Below, in pieces: positions 34,344 to 45,144 of a DNA stretch of 64,000 nt (the stretch's first letter is position 1; every line of letters begins with the position of its first letter). Under the pieces are notes generated by a model, which was not told the DNA's origin, ran no database searches, and worked only from the letters and a program-made list of their open reading frames with translations. The translations under genes were made by a program, and so were the position numbers. The stretch comes from Saccharum officinarum (lineage: Eukaryota; Streptophyta; Magnoliopsida; Poales; Poaceae), in the NCBI GenBank assembly GCA_020631735.1, contig CM036188.1:12008214-12072213 (forward strand), given 5' to 3'.

Positions 34344-35225
34344 TGTTGACGCTTAATTAGGTCACACACTCGATAAGGAGCTAGATCGCTCGATGTAGGG
34401 CCTAGCTGATTTAGGGATCGGCCGGCGCCTATGGGAAATCCACACCTGGACCTTGTGCCTCCAGCGATGAGCGCGATATGTAGGACACATCGCCGGAGGA
34501 GCCTAGCCGGGAGCGCGATACGCAGGACACACCGGCGAGGTCTCTTGAGACCCGAAACCCCACATGCCCGGGAGGGACCCTGTTGGGGCGTGCGGCAGTT
34601 ATGGCTGCCCTAGCCGGCCTGACCGCTCTAGAGCGTCGTCGTCATCGATCCTCTAGCCATGCAGCACTGACGAAGAATGAGGAGAAGAGGTAGAGAGGAA
34701 GAGAGGGTAAAAAGAGATAGTAGATTGATTTGTTGTGTTTTTGTGTCGATTGGATAGATGGGAACTCGATCGGCCATGATCCTCTCATATATACAGAGGA
34801 GGGTGGTCTTATCGCAGTAGGAAACCTCTCCAAGCCTTATTTTTTAAGTTTCCCACGAGTTTAGAATAGTTCGGATCGGAATCCAGAAGGCCAGATCCGA
34901 ACAGTCCTTTTTATTAGGTCTGCCAAAAGTCCTGACTCGGGTCAGCAGTCCCGACCGTTGGAAGTCCCGACATATGTCTCCCGACTCGGGTCAGCAGTCC
35001 CGACCGTTGGAAGTCCCGACATATGTCTCCCGACTCGGGTCAGCAGTCCCGACCGACGAAAGTCCCGGCAGCGGAGCATCTTTCTGGGGGCATAATTCCT
35101 TCATCCGGACTCCGAATTAGACGTTCCATATATGTTTTTTGACCATCTCGACGAGAGGAACACAATGGTGAAGTCCATTTTATAATTTGATAACTTCACA
35201 AAATGGACATTTTTGAGTGTCAACA
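34344..35225 (+). mobile_element. Solo LTR, 882 bp
   Basis: It begins TGTTGACGCTTAATTAGG and ends GAGTGTCAACA, with 5-bp flanks GGGGG / GGGGT. No internal region lies beside it. It contains 52-bp tandem repeats. It is related to the LTR-like block at 37835-38706, which shares GGTGGTCTTATC and TCCGGACTCCGAA wording and the same TGTCAACA end. Confidence 0.6.
34937..35065 (+). repeat. 52-bp tandem repeat, ~2.5 copies
   Basis: The unit starting GACTCGGGTCAGCAGTCCCG and containing GTTGGAAGTCCCGACATATG is repeated perfectly twice. A third, diverged partial copy follows. Confidence 0.85.
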
Positions 35226-36230
35226 GGGGTCCGTATCGTGTATCCAGGATACGGGCTCGGGTATGTTGGCCCCGGATACGTATCCGTGCAGTATCATGAA
35301 AACTGGATACGTATCAACACAGATATGTGTATTCGATACATCTAGGCCGAATTGGATACGGCCCTTGAGAGGAAAACGAGCATTCAAGGCCCAACCAGCC
35401 TCCCACACGTCGTTACCTAGTGATGAATACTGCTCCCTACCCGCCGCATGCATCGACTTCCCCTACTCCGCCGAGGTCACTGACGGACTCAGCGTGAAGG
35501 CGAGACGGTGACTAGCGAGCGGCGTCCGGTAGCCGGTGGCCGAGCAGCGAGCGCAGCGCAGCCGACGGCAGCTACTCCATCAGCTAGTGTGCCGACACCC
35601 CCTCCACTTTCCCGGCCCTATAGGTGCAGCCAGCACCTATACTGCGTTCCTGGGGCGGCGGCGGCTCACCAGCTCCAATTCGAATCGGCCGGCGGCGTCC
35701 ATCCCCAATAAGTTCCCCATCTCGTCCCTGGCCTCTTCTGTCTTCTCCCTCCATCCCCAATCTTCTCATCTCCGTCTCTGCAGTAGGCTCAAGCTGTGGC
35801 TAACGGACTGTGAGACTTGTGAACTTGAATTATGATAATTATGTGCTATGTCAGATGTGACTTGGCTACATAAATTGTACACACCGACTCACCGAGTTGC
35901 TCTTATTTATGTACTATATATGGTTGTTTTATTAAAGTTGTTAAACATCACTTATTATTCACTAGATACATGCCCATGCATTGCACCGGGATCATCATTT
36001 TTGTACTGAATCTCAGTATTCGGACATGGACGCAGACACATGAGCTCCCAGAACTTGGTATCAGTCACGGACACGTGGATCAGGTCTTTGTAGCAGAGCC
36101 GTATATATGATGCAGACATGTGAGCTTGGAATAGGGGATGATTCGTATCGAATACGGACATGTAAGCAGGGATCAAAACTTGGTATTACCTAAATGATGG
36201 TGTTAGCCTTGTTAGGTGTTGACGTTGGAT
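35226..36230. other. Unassigned repeats
   Basis: 35226-35380 is built on GGATACG/CGTATCC words. 35400-35800 is GC-rich and gene-like without a recognised product. At 35961 there is a Helitron-like motif (ACTAGATACATGCCCATGCA). No convincing gene. Confidence 0.35.
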
Positions 36231-37817
36231 TGTTGAAAGCATCTAGGCCCCGGTGTTGGTTTCGACAATTGATGACAACGCATTATTACAATGACTAACG
36301 TATGTTTTGCAGAAACTTTGATAAGTTAGGCCATGGAGTTGATAACTGCTTTGGGCACTATGGTATTCATGTCCCTTGATAGAAATCGTTTCGGTTTTCA
36401 AAGGATCAACGACAAGATTAAGGACGGTTAGTTCCGGATGTCAAGGTATTGAGTTACATCCGGAATAGTCGTTAGGATCTTTGTTTCTTCCTTTGGCCGT
36501 ACTATAAAGGGGGGCATGAGCGAGTAGCTTGACCTAGGTGAGTCTTTTGTTTAGGTGTGGTGCACACTTGTCAAACTTAGCACTAGGTAGCTCACGAAAT
36601 GCTCAAGGTTCAGTTGGAAGCAACTTGGTTCAAGTTGCGTCGCGTTTCGAAGTCGTTTGAGCAGTTTATCCTTGACCGGACGTGGTTTCTGTCACGACCG
36701 GACGCGTCCGGTCAGTACTAACAAGTCACTGCGTCGTTAACTGGTTGACCGGACGCGGTCCCTGAGAGGACCGGACGCGGTGATCAGTCTGACACGTGTT
36801 TCAGAGGGTAAAAGTGTAATCAGACGCGACTGTGAATTGATCGAACGCGTCCGGTCATGTTCCAGTAAGGTTCTTAACTAACCTGATGCGTCCGGTCATC
36901 TATGATCGGACACGGTCGAGCGTCAGGTCAAAGTCCAGTAAGGTTCTTGCATGATCGGACGCATCCGGTCATCCCTGACCGGTGCGTCCGGTCACTCAGC
37001 GCTGACTTTTGGTTTTCGACCGTTACACTCGACCACCGTGTCCGGTCATGACGACCAGCGCGTCCGGTCAGTACGAGTTTTGCTGTTTTGACAGGTAACG
37101 GTTGGATTTGTCTGAGGGGTGTATAAATACATCCCCTCCACCTCTTTTAGAGGTCTCTTGCTCATTTGTTTAGCTGAGCAATACCTTTGGAGTGCAAGAG
37201 AGTGCAAGAGCCCTAGTGAGGATAGTGATTTGAGAATCAAAGTTTGAGATTCCTCACTAGTGACTAGAGAGTAGCAAGTGTGCATCCATCTTCTCATTAG
37301 GCTTGTTGTGGTCACGTGAGAGTTCTAGCTTGTAACTCTTGGTGATCGCCATTACCTAGACGGTTTGGTGGTGATTGGGAGTTTGGTGATCATCCGACGA
37401 GCTTGTGGGTGACCCAACTCATGTTGTGAGCGGTTTTGGGTGATTCACCGCGACGGAGTGTCGAAGAATCAACTCGTAGAGAGCACTTGATCCTTGCGCG
37501 GATCAAGGGGGAGCTACACCCTTGCGCGGGTGCTCCAACGAGGACTAGTGGGGAGTGGCGACTCTCCGATACCTCGGAAAAACATCGTCATGTTCCTAAC
37601 CCTTACTTTCAAGCATTTACTTTCATTGCTTGTTTACTTTCCTAGAATTGCCATGCTAGACTAGGATTGGAACTTATGGTGCAAAACTTTTATCGGTAGA
37701 ATCACAAGGAACACTAGTAGGCACAAGGGGTGAAGTTTGGCTTATAGGATTTAATTCTTGCAATTAATTTTTAGAAAAGCCCAATTCACCCCCCTCTTGG
37801 GCATCTTGATCCTTTCA
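36231..37817 (+). mobile_element. Sirevirus-type Copia LTR (1.59 kb) with a degenerate primer-binding site
   Basis: It begins TGTTGAAAGCATCTAGGCCC and ends CACCCCCCTCTTGGGCATCT then TGATCCTTTCA, wording characteristic of Sirevirus LTRs. It is followed by ATTGTGATCTAAGCCAC, a mutated form of the usual ATTGGTATCAGAGCCAC primer-binding site. The internal region is missing: another LTR-like block starts within about 20 bp. Many CCGGACGCGTCCGG-type palindromes lie at 36675-37080. Confidence 0.7.
36675..37080. repeat. Cluster of CCGGACGCGTCCGGT palindromic repeats
   Basis: Full or half copies of GACCGGACGCGTCCGGTCA recur about ten times over 400 bp (for example near 36707, 36757, 36847, 36890, 36957, 36985, 37065). 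Palindrome clusters are a known feature of Sirevirus LTRs. Confidence 0.7.
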
Positions 37818-37834
37818 ATTGTGATCTAAGCCAC

Positions 37835-38706
37835 ATACCAGTAAAGGCCAGCTTGCCCTAGGTTACACACAACCTGAAACACGCAGCAAATAACTCCAAG
37901 AATGACTAAACCGATCTAGAGAACGATTAGGCCGATCTAGAGGTCATCTAACGCCGCAAAAGCCTGGGAACGCCTCTCGGGAGGACCTGTTGGAGAGGAG
38001 CATGCCTAGTGTTGTTCTAGGACCAGGAAGGCTGCCTAGAAAGCCGATGAATCTCGCGAAGAGATGCAACGAATAGTAGGAGGGTTGGAAATGGGTAAAA
38101 CTAGGTAGTAGATATATTTTTTGATGATTGAGTGTTGGATCCTTCGATCGATCGTGATCCTCTCGTATATAGAGAGGGGTGGTCTTATCCCAATAGAAAA
38201 CATCTCCAGATCGTGATCTCCAAGTTTTCTATGTGAAAACATGATCAAAAATCAATTTGGAAAGTGTTTGGTTCAAACTTGCACAGGCAAACCGGCCTAA
38301 CCAGTTCCCAAACTGGCCTAGCCGGTTTTTGCAGGGCTACACGGACCTATGGCCAGGCAAACCAGCCTAACTAGTTCTACTGCATCCAAACCGGCCTCCA
38401 GGGCAGAACGACTTTCGAAAATCACAATTAATTCGTCCGGACTCCGAACGGGACAAACCATATTTGTTTTTCGACCAGCTCGACGAGGGGAACGCAATGG
38501 TGCAGTCCAATCTTGCATTTGAAGAACTTGCCTTGGCTGGTTTGGAACCGGCTAGGCCGGTTCTGGCTGGGCCAGCATCCCCGAATCGCTATTTCTTCGT
38601 CCGAGCTCCAAATGATATGTTCTAAATATGTTCTCTGACTACCTTGATGATAGAAACATGATGATGAAGTCCATTATAAACCTTGACCACTTTTTGTTGT
38701 CAACAT
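37835..38706 (+). mobile_element. LTR-like block related to 34344-35225, 5' border unclear
   Basis: It shares GGGGTGGTCTTATC, CGTCCGGACTCCGAA and CGACGAG..AACGCAATGGTG wording with the solo LTR at 34344 and ends TTGTTGTCAACA. It contains repeated AACCGGCC/GGCCGGTT words. Confidence 0.45.
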
Positions 38707-38796
38707 TAGGTGTATATAGAAGAGATTCATTCAACTTTTATAAAATTTATTACCGTATCTAAAATCATTGAAATATACTACTCTCACCAATTTAGT

Positions 38797-38960
38797 TGGC
38801 AATTTTTAGGTCTCATAGTTTTAAATGTCGAGATCAGAAAAATTGTTTTTGGACGTGGGCATAGGGGTAGAATGTGTACGTGTTCATAGGAGATGAGAGT
38901 GTATGAATATGTATGAGCATCTGTGTTGTAATGTGATTCGCAATAAAAAATAATAACAAG
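38797..38960 (+). mobile_element. LINE-type 3' tail fragment
   Basis: GGACGTGGGCATAGGGGTAG, GTGTACGTGTTCATAGGAG and TATGAGCATCTGTG are followed by an A-rich tail. Similar to the tail at 7610-7826. Confidence 0.35.
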
Positions 38961-39240
38961 ATATTTCTTCTCCGTGTAGTATATTAGAAAAATAACAAAA
39001 CTTTTTTACGTGAGCTTAAAAATATAATTTATATATGAAATTGTAAAAGTCAATGAGATTTACAGCTTTATAGCTCGTCACTTCTTTATTTAAGAAAAGA
39101 CCGTTTTCATACAAGAACAATGGATACGATCATTTTTTATTGGGCCAAGCCTTCGTAATTTAGCAATTAATTTTAATTGGTTATTTTATCGTTGTAGTGT
39201 ATATGCATATAAATTATCCTAACAAGTACTATATATATGC
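38961..39240. other. Unassigned AT-rich sequence
   Basis: Nothing recognised. It lies directly upstream of the Ulp1-like exons and may be intron sequence of the CACTA gene. Confidence 0.3.
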
Positions 39241-39249
39241 AGATTTACA

Positions 39250-40242
39250 ATGACAGAGCTCAGAAAGGAAGGATGCAATGAAATTGGTTTTGTTGATCCC
39301 CATATAGTATTCAAAGACCCAATTACTCCAATGACTAATTGGAAGTCTGAGTCAGAGAGTAACCTCATGAACTTCTTAGTGAACCAACGCCACAAGAAGG
39401 ATATACTCTTTCCCTATAACTTCAAGTGAGTGTTAATCATGTCGATCATAGCCTTAATGGCTCATATGTTGATTCTAGTTAATTAATGAGTGTTATGCGT
39501 TATATCCTATAAACATATGCAGCAATCACTGGATATTGATGGACATCGATCTGGTGAAAAGTCACTTGATAATCTATGACTCGATGAGAAAACCACAACA
39601 AGACTACCAAGATATGATAGATATTATCCAGAGGTAATTTCGGGATCTCTAGCAACTATATATACACACAAACATGATGATTAACTATATCTAATGATGT
39701 GGCAAATTTTTTATTGGGCAGTGTTTGGAAAACCTTTATTGAGAAGCAACACATGGAAAAATGCAAAGCGCCACTGAATGTAATCCCATTGAAAGTAAGT
39801 CCCCTGAATCGCATCATCTTTATTAATTAAACATATAGCTTTCACCGGATCACCAGATTGGATGACAAATCTTTTTCTCGTAAAGTGGTGTCTGAGGCAG
39901 GAACAGGGGAACAACTACTGTGGTTACTATGTTTGCAAGTTTATCAAGGTGGTCTCCCAAAGAACTCCTACAGAGAGACTCAAAGTACGTTAAAAATACA
40001 CTATATATTCATTTAATTATTATTATTGATTGTGTTACTATGTCTTTATATATATATATACATATATTAATTTATTTTCCTTTAATTCAAACCTGTAGAC
40101 TCGATGGTTGGAGGAAAAGGTCATACGGCAAGACCAAATCAAAGCAATTCAAGAGTCTATAGCCGGATTTTTTAATGAGCAGGTCATCGATTCCAAGGGC
40201 GAGTTCTACTTCGACCCAACACTGCCATTGAAGCCAAGCTAG
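39250..40242 (+). CDS. Ulp1-like (C48) cysteine peptidase of a CACTA element, partial gene, 5 exons
   Basis: Exons 39250-39425, 39523-39633, 39722-39794, 39886-39984 and 40099-40242 join in frame with GT..AG borders and end in TAG. The order of motifs is that of a Ulp1 domain: FPYNF, NNHWILMDID (catalytic His), LIIYDSMRKPQQDY (Asp), EQGNNYCGYYVCKFI (Gln and catalytic Cys). After these, EKVIRQDQIKAIQE and a tail close the protein. The catalytic residues are all present, with no stop in these exons. The true 5' end is unknown, as exon 1 is preceded by an acceptor-like GCAG. Family members remove SUMO-type modifiers; their role in transposition is not settled. Confidence 0.7.
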
Positions 40243-40366
40243 AGGATGAGAAGAAACTCGTTATGTCACAACAACTATAATGCAATCTTTTGTAATATAT
40301 GCACATGAAATAATATAATGTAAAATACACATATGCATGCATGCATGTAAATATATATATGATGCA

Positions 40367-40370
<4 letters not shown>

Positions 40371-40440
<70 letters not shown>
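40371..40440. repeat. (TA)n microsatellite
   Basis: Pure TA run of about 70 bp inside the CACTA element. Confidence 0.95.
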
Positions 40441-40441
<1 letters not shown>

Positions 40442-40589
40442 CTATGCTTGAATTGTGTGATTTAATACGTTCATTGTGCTTGAACCGAAACATACTATAT
40501 GCGCGTATAAATGTATAATTAGCAGCGTACAATACGACTTCGAAAACCTATTTTGAAAAGAAAACAAAAAAATGAAAAGAAAAGAAAAA

Positions 40590-40831
40590 AAAACCTTTAG
40601 TCCCGGTTCGTATTACCAACCGGGACTAAAGGTGCTGGCCATCGTGGCATGTCAGGAGGCACATTTAGTCCCGGTTGGTGTTACCCACCGGGACTAAAGG
40701 TCCTCCTTTAGTCCCGGTTCCTCACCCGGGACTAAAGGACCCCCCTTTAGTCCCGGATGCTTGCTCCCGGGTGGGGAACCGGGACTAGAGGGGGTTCCCC
40801 ACCGGGAGTAAAGCCCGTCTCTGTACTAGTG
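40590..40831. repeat. CACTA subterminal repeats
   Basis: At least seven copies of the TTTAGTCCCGG unit, direct and inverted, several forming local hairpins. Confidence 0.8.
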
Positions 40832-41735
40832 TGTTATATACTTTTATATATAGAAAAATATATCTTGAGCCTGCAAGCTGCAAACGTGGTGGAGAACTGG
40901 AGATCGTATGGAGCATTGGAGCCTAGCTGCTAGCCTGGTGGCCGGAGGTCGAGTTGGATGTTGCTTCCCGGTCCTTATCGTAGGGGTAGATAATGGACCC
41001 GGATAGACAGAAAACGGGCGCCTTTTTGGGCACACAGATTTAAAAAAAATTAAGAAAAAAGGTGTAGAAATTTGCATATATTTGACACCGGGTCCTATAC
41101 GGATAGGTGGGATTTTGTATCATCGGATACATGATTACTTTAGAGTCTTTTTAGGTGTATAATAGATTAGATGTAATAGATTAGTAGAACGTGTAGTTAA
41201 TTTGTTATTATTATTATTTAAAAATATCCTTGCCGTATCCCTGTGTTATCTGTATCTTGGCAACATAGTTCACAACATCATTGCCCAATGCCCAACCACC
41301 AAGAGAGTACTTTCAAACGGATGAAGCTGGGTAGATCGTATTATATATGAGTTACGCCACACTCCCTAGTAGGTTTCATAACTGATGCCAACAACCTTAC
41401 ATTTGTCCCTCATTTGCTTTATGTTTCTGTGCTGAGCATGATCCACGATGAGGGTAAAGTCCTAATAGCGTGAACGTATATTTCTCAACACATTATCAAC
41501 ACAAGCCTTTTTTTTTAAGATATGGCAGAAGTTCTGTCTTTCTATTAAGACTAGCAAATATGCCCGTGCGTTGCAACGGGAGAAGAAAAACTATCAAACA
41601 TTCATGAAAAACGATGAAAAGAATGGTATCTATATCCCTTTTTTGTTTTCTATAAAATTTAAAAGCTATTTTTTATTTTATGATGATTAGGACATCTATA
41701 ATATAAGCAAGTGTTGGAAATAGTACAACAATGTC
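40832..41735. other. Unassigned sequence with a Helitron-like motif
   Basis: No gene. At 41548-41580 ACTAGCAAATATGCCCGTGC then GTTGCAACGGG is a widespread grass repeat motif resembling a Helitron terminus. 41080-41280 has CGGATAC/GTATCC words similar to 35226-35380. Confidence 0.35.
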
Positions 41736-41751
41736 CTATTAAGTCCGTATA

Positions 41752-44700
41752 ACAACAACAACAACAACAACAACATAGCCTTTTGTCCCAAGCAAGTTGG
41801 GGTAGGCTAGAGATGAAACCCAAAAGAGACGAGAAACAGGGAGACACATAAAGGGACATAAAGGGCACAAGACAAAAGATGTCACGGTTCAGGCACGTTG
41901 ATTGCTAATCTCCAAGCGCTCCTGTCCATAGCTAAATCCTTGGGGATATTCCACTCCTTAAGATCTCTCTTAACGGACTCGTCCCAAGTTAATTTAGGTC
42001 GACCTCTACCGCTCTTTACATTATCGGCCCGCTTTAGAACTCCACTACGCACCGGCGCCTCAGGAGGCCTCCGTTGGACATGTCCAAACCATCTCAACCG
42101 ATGTTGAATCAATTTCTCCTCAATTGGTGCCACCCCAACCCTATCCCGAATATCGTCGTTTCGTACTCTATCCCTCCTTGTGTGCCCACAACACCAACGC
42201 AACATACGCATCTCCGCTATACTCAATTGCTGGACATGTCGCCTTTTTGTAGGCCAACACTCAGCACCATATAACATCGCCGGACGAATCGCCGTCCTAT
42301 AGAACTTACCTTTCAGCTTCTGAGGCACCCTTTTGTCACAAAGAACGCCAGAAGCTTGACGCCATTTCAACCAGCCGGCTGAAATTCTATGCCTAACATC
42401 TTCATCAATGTCTCCATCCTTTTGTAGAATCGACCCTAAATACCGAAAAGTATCCTTCTTGGCCACCACTTGCCCATCGAGGCTAACGTCTCCCTCCTCG
42501 TGCCTAGTCGCGCTGAAATCGCACCTCATATACTCGGTCTTAGTCCTACTAAGTCTGAACCCTTTCGACTCTAACGTGTGCCTCCATAGTTCTAACTTCC
42601 TATTAACTCCCGCCCTACTGTCGTCAACTAGCACCACATCATCAGCAAAGAGCATACACCAAGGGATATCACCTTGTATGTCCCTTGTGACCTCATCCAT
42701 CACCAAAGCAAATAAATAAGGGCTCAAAGCTGACCCCTGATGCAATCCTATTTTAATTGGAAAGTCACTGGTGTCGCCATCACATGTTCGGACAAACGTC
42801 ACCACATCCCTGTACATATCCTTGATGAGGGTAACGTACTTAGTTGGGACTTTGTGCTTTTCCAAGGCCCACCACATGACATTTCTCGGTACTTTGTCAT
42901 ATGCCTTCTCGAGGTCAATAAAGACCATGTGCAAGTCCTTCTTCTGCTCCCTATATCTCTCCATCAATTGTCGTAATAGGAAAATCGCCTCCATGGTCGA
43001 CCTACCAGGCATGAACCCAAACTGATTTTGGGTCACATGTGTCACTCTCCTTAGGCGATGCTCGATAACCCTCTCCCAGAGCTTCATCGTATGACTCATC
43101 AACTTAATCCCACGGTAGTTAGTACAACTTTGAACATCTCCCTTGTTCTTGAAGATAGGTACTAATATACTTCTCCTCCATTCTTCAGGCATCTTGTTTG
43201 ACCGAAAAATAAGGTTAAAAAGCTTAGTTAACCATACTATCGCTCTGGCGCCTAGGTATCTCCACACCTCAATGGGGATACCATCAGGGCCCATCGCTTT
43301 ACCTCCCTTCATCCTCTTCAAAGCCTCTCCGATCTCTGCCTCCTGAATTCTCCTCACAAAACGTCTGTTGGTATCGTCAAATGAGTCGTCCAACTCAAGG
43401 GCAGGACCCTCATTCTCCCCATTAAACAGCTTATCGAAGTACTCTCTCCATCTGTCCTTGATCTCCTCATCCTTCACCAGAAGTCGATCTGTTCCATCCT
43501 TGATGCATTTTATTTGGTTGATGTCCCTTGTCTTCCTCTCGCGGATTCTAACCATCCTATAAATGTCCTTCTCCCCTTCCTTCATGCCTAGCCGCTGATA
43601 AAGACCATCATACGCCTGACCTTTTGCTACACTCACAGCTCGCTTTGCAACCCTCTTCGCTATTTTATAGCCCTCGATGTTGGCTACACTCTTGTCATGG
43701 TGGAGACGCTTGAAACACTCCTTCTTCTCCCTAATAGCCCTTTGCACCTCGTCATTCCACCACCATGTGTCTTTCGCTTCCCGTTTGCCTCCCCTACTCA
43801 CGCCAAACACTTCCGAAGCCACCTTCCGGACACATGTTGCCATCTTTAGCCACATGTCGTCGGCATCTTCTCCTTCTTCCCAAGGTCCCTCGTCTAGCAT
43901 CCTCTCCTTAAACGTCTGCGCTGCTTCCCCTCTAAGCTTCCACCACTTCGTTCTCGCAATCTTGGCCCGTTTGTCCCGGTGGACACGTACCCGAAAGCGA
44001 AAGTCCGCCACCACAAGCTTATGTTGAGGGACAACACACTCCCCAGGTAACACCTTACAATCAAAGCAAGCACGTCTATCCTCCCTCCTTGCAAGGATAA
44101 AGTCGATCTGGCTCGAGTGTTGTCCACTACGAAAGGTTACTAGATGAGATTCCCTCTTCCTAAAGAGGGTGTTCGCTATCAACAAGTCATAGGCCAGCAC
44201 GAAGTTCAAAACATCCTCCCCCTCTTGATTCCTACTACCATACCCGAACCCCCCGTGCACCCGCTCGAAAGCTACATTAGTCGCACCAACATGGCCGTTG
44301 AGGTCTCCTCCTATAAAGAGTTTCTCGCTGATAGGCACGGTACTAACCATGCTATCAAGATCTTCCCAAAACTGCCTCTTGGTGCCCTCGCTAAGACCTA
44401 CCTGAGGGGCATAGGCACTGATCACATTCAGAGCCGAATCTCCAACTAGCAGCTTGACCAAGATAATTCGGTCGCCTTGCCTCCTAACATCAACGACTCC
44501 ATCCTTAAGGCTCCTATCGATCAAGATGCCTACACCATTCCTACCCGATGTTGTCCCCGTGTACCAAAGTTTGAAGCCAGTATCCTCCACCTCCTTCGCC
44601 TTCTGGCCCTTCCATTTAGTCTCCTGAACGCATAGAATATTTACACGCCTTCTAATTGCTGCATCGACTAGCTCTCTTAGCTTACCCGTTAGGGACCCTA

Positions 44701-45128
44701 CATTCCAGCTACCTAGACGAATCCTAGTTGGCTCGGCTAGCTTCCTTACCCTTCGCACCCGTCGAGGGAAGTGCGAAGACCCTTGCTCATTTTTCACTAC
44801 ACCCGGGCGTAGATGTAGCGCGCCACTAAGGTTGCGACGGCCCGACCCTTGCTCATTTTTCATCGTACCCGGGTCACGATACGACGCGCCACTAAGGGGA
44901 TGACGACCCGGCCCTTGCCCATTTAACACCACACCCGGGTTCCGATGTAGCGCGTCGCTAAGAGGGTTACGCCCCAACGAATCTCTTGTGGGTTTCAAAT
45001 CCATGAGAGTGGTTGTTTTTTTACTGTTGGTTTGCCAGACCTTAACACACCCTCCTCCTTTACCCGGGCTTGGGACCGGCTATGTTGAGACGACTTAAGA
45101 AAGTCTTCCAGTCAACATAGGCGGAGTT
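41752..45128 (-). mobile_element. Full-length RTE-type LINE with a perfect 16-bp target-site duplication
   Basis: It is flanked on both sides by CTATTAAGTCCGTATA (41736-41751 and 45129-45144), identical over 16 bp. On the minus strand it has a ~120-bp 5' leader, one long ORF, a ~130-bp 3' UTR ending CCAACTTGCTTGGG and a (GTT)n tail in place of poly-A, as is usual for plant RTE elements. Length 3.38 kb. The perfect duplication and undamaged ORF point to a recent insertion. Confidence 0.9.
41882..45004 (-). CDS. RTE-type LINE polyprotein (endonuclease + reverse transcriptase), 1040 aa, intact
   Basis: An uninterrupted frame. Residues ~10-75 hold three ~22-residue repeats ([46 protein letters not shown]). 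The apurinic-type endonuclease follows at ~95-340, with WNVGSL, QETKWKG (Glu130), [15 protein letters not shown] (Asp235, Asn237), SQIDFI and HKLVVADF. Reverse transcriptase follows with [49 protein letters not shown] and the catalytic FADD at 786-789. The C-terminal third includes [13 protein letters not shown]. All diagnostic catalytic motifs are present. Such proteins nick target DNA and prime reverse transcription from it. The first ATG was chosen because the 5' leader just upstream is short. Confidence 0.9.
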   Translation of the reverse strand: MDLKPTRDSLGRNPLSDALHRNPGVVLNGQGPGRHPLSGASYRDPGTMKNEQGSGRRNLSGALHLRPGVVKNEQGSSHFPRRVRRVRKLAEPTRIRLGSWNVGSLTGKLRELVDAAIRRRVNILCVQETKWKGQKAKEVEDTGFKLWYTGTTSGRNGVGILIDRSLKDGVVDVRRQGDRIILVKLLVGDSALNVISAYAPQVGLSEGTKRQFWEDLDSMVSTVPISEKLFIGGDLNGHVGATNVAFERVHGGFGYGSRNQEGEDVLNFVLAYDLLIANTLFRKRESHLVTFRSGQHSSQIDFILARREDRRACFDCKVLPGECVVPQHKLVVADFRFRVRVHRDKRAKIARTKWWKLRGEAAQTFKERMLDEGPWEEGEDADDMWLKMATCVRKVASEVFGVSRGGKREAKDTWWWNDEVQRAIREKKECFKRLHHDKSVANIEGYKIAKRVAKRAVSVAKGQAYDGLYQRLGMKEGEKDIYRMVRIRERKTRDINQIKCIKDGTDRLLVKDEEIKDRWREYFDKLFNGENEGPALELDDSFDDTNRRFVRRIQEAEIGEALKRMKGGKAMGPDGIPIEVWRYLGARAIVWLTKLFNLIFRSNKMPEEWRRSILVPIFKNKGDVQSCTNYRGIKLMSHTMKLWERVIEHRLRRVTHVTQNQFGFMPGRSTMEAIFLLRQLMERYREQKKDLHMVFIDLEKAYDKVPRNVMWWALEKHKVPTKYVTLIKDMYRDVVTFVRTCDGDTSDFPIKIGLHQGSALSPYLFALVMDEVTRDIQGDIPWCMLFADDVVLVDDSRAGVNRKLELWRHTLESKGFRLSRTKTEYMRCDFSATRHEEGDVSLDGQVVAKKDTFRYLGSILQKDGDIDEDVRHRISAGWLKWRQASGVLCDKRVPQKLKGKFYRTAIRPAMLYGAECWPTKRRHVQQLSIAEMRMLRWCCGHTRRDRVRNDDIRDRVGVAPIEEKLIQHRLRWFGHVQRRPPEAPVRSGVLKRADNVKSGRGRPKLTWDESVKRDLKEWNIPKDLAMDRSAWRLAINVPEP

Positions 45129-45144
45129 CTATTAAGTCCGTATA

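Larger units (their letters stand above)
39241..40831 (+). mobile_element. CACTA (En/Spm) transposon, 3' part
   Basis: It ends in ACTAGTG at 40831; on the minus strand this reads CACTAGTACAGAGACGGGCT, a classic CACTA terminus. The subterminal region (40590-40831) has repeated TTTAGTCCCGGTT / AACCGGGACTAAA units in both orientations. Upstream lies a Ulp1-like gene, commonly carried by plant CACTA elements. The 5' end was not found, so it is truncated or interrupted. Confidence 0.8.

Noticed and set aside
36675..37080. A CRISPR-like array of repeats
   Set aside because: Repeat spacing and length are irregular and the units are palindromic LTR motifs in plant DNA.
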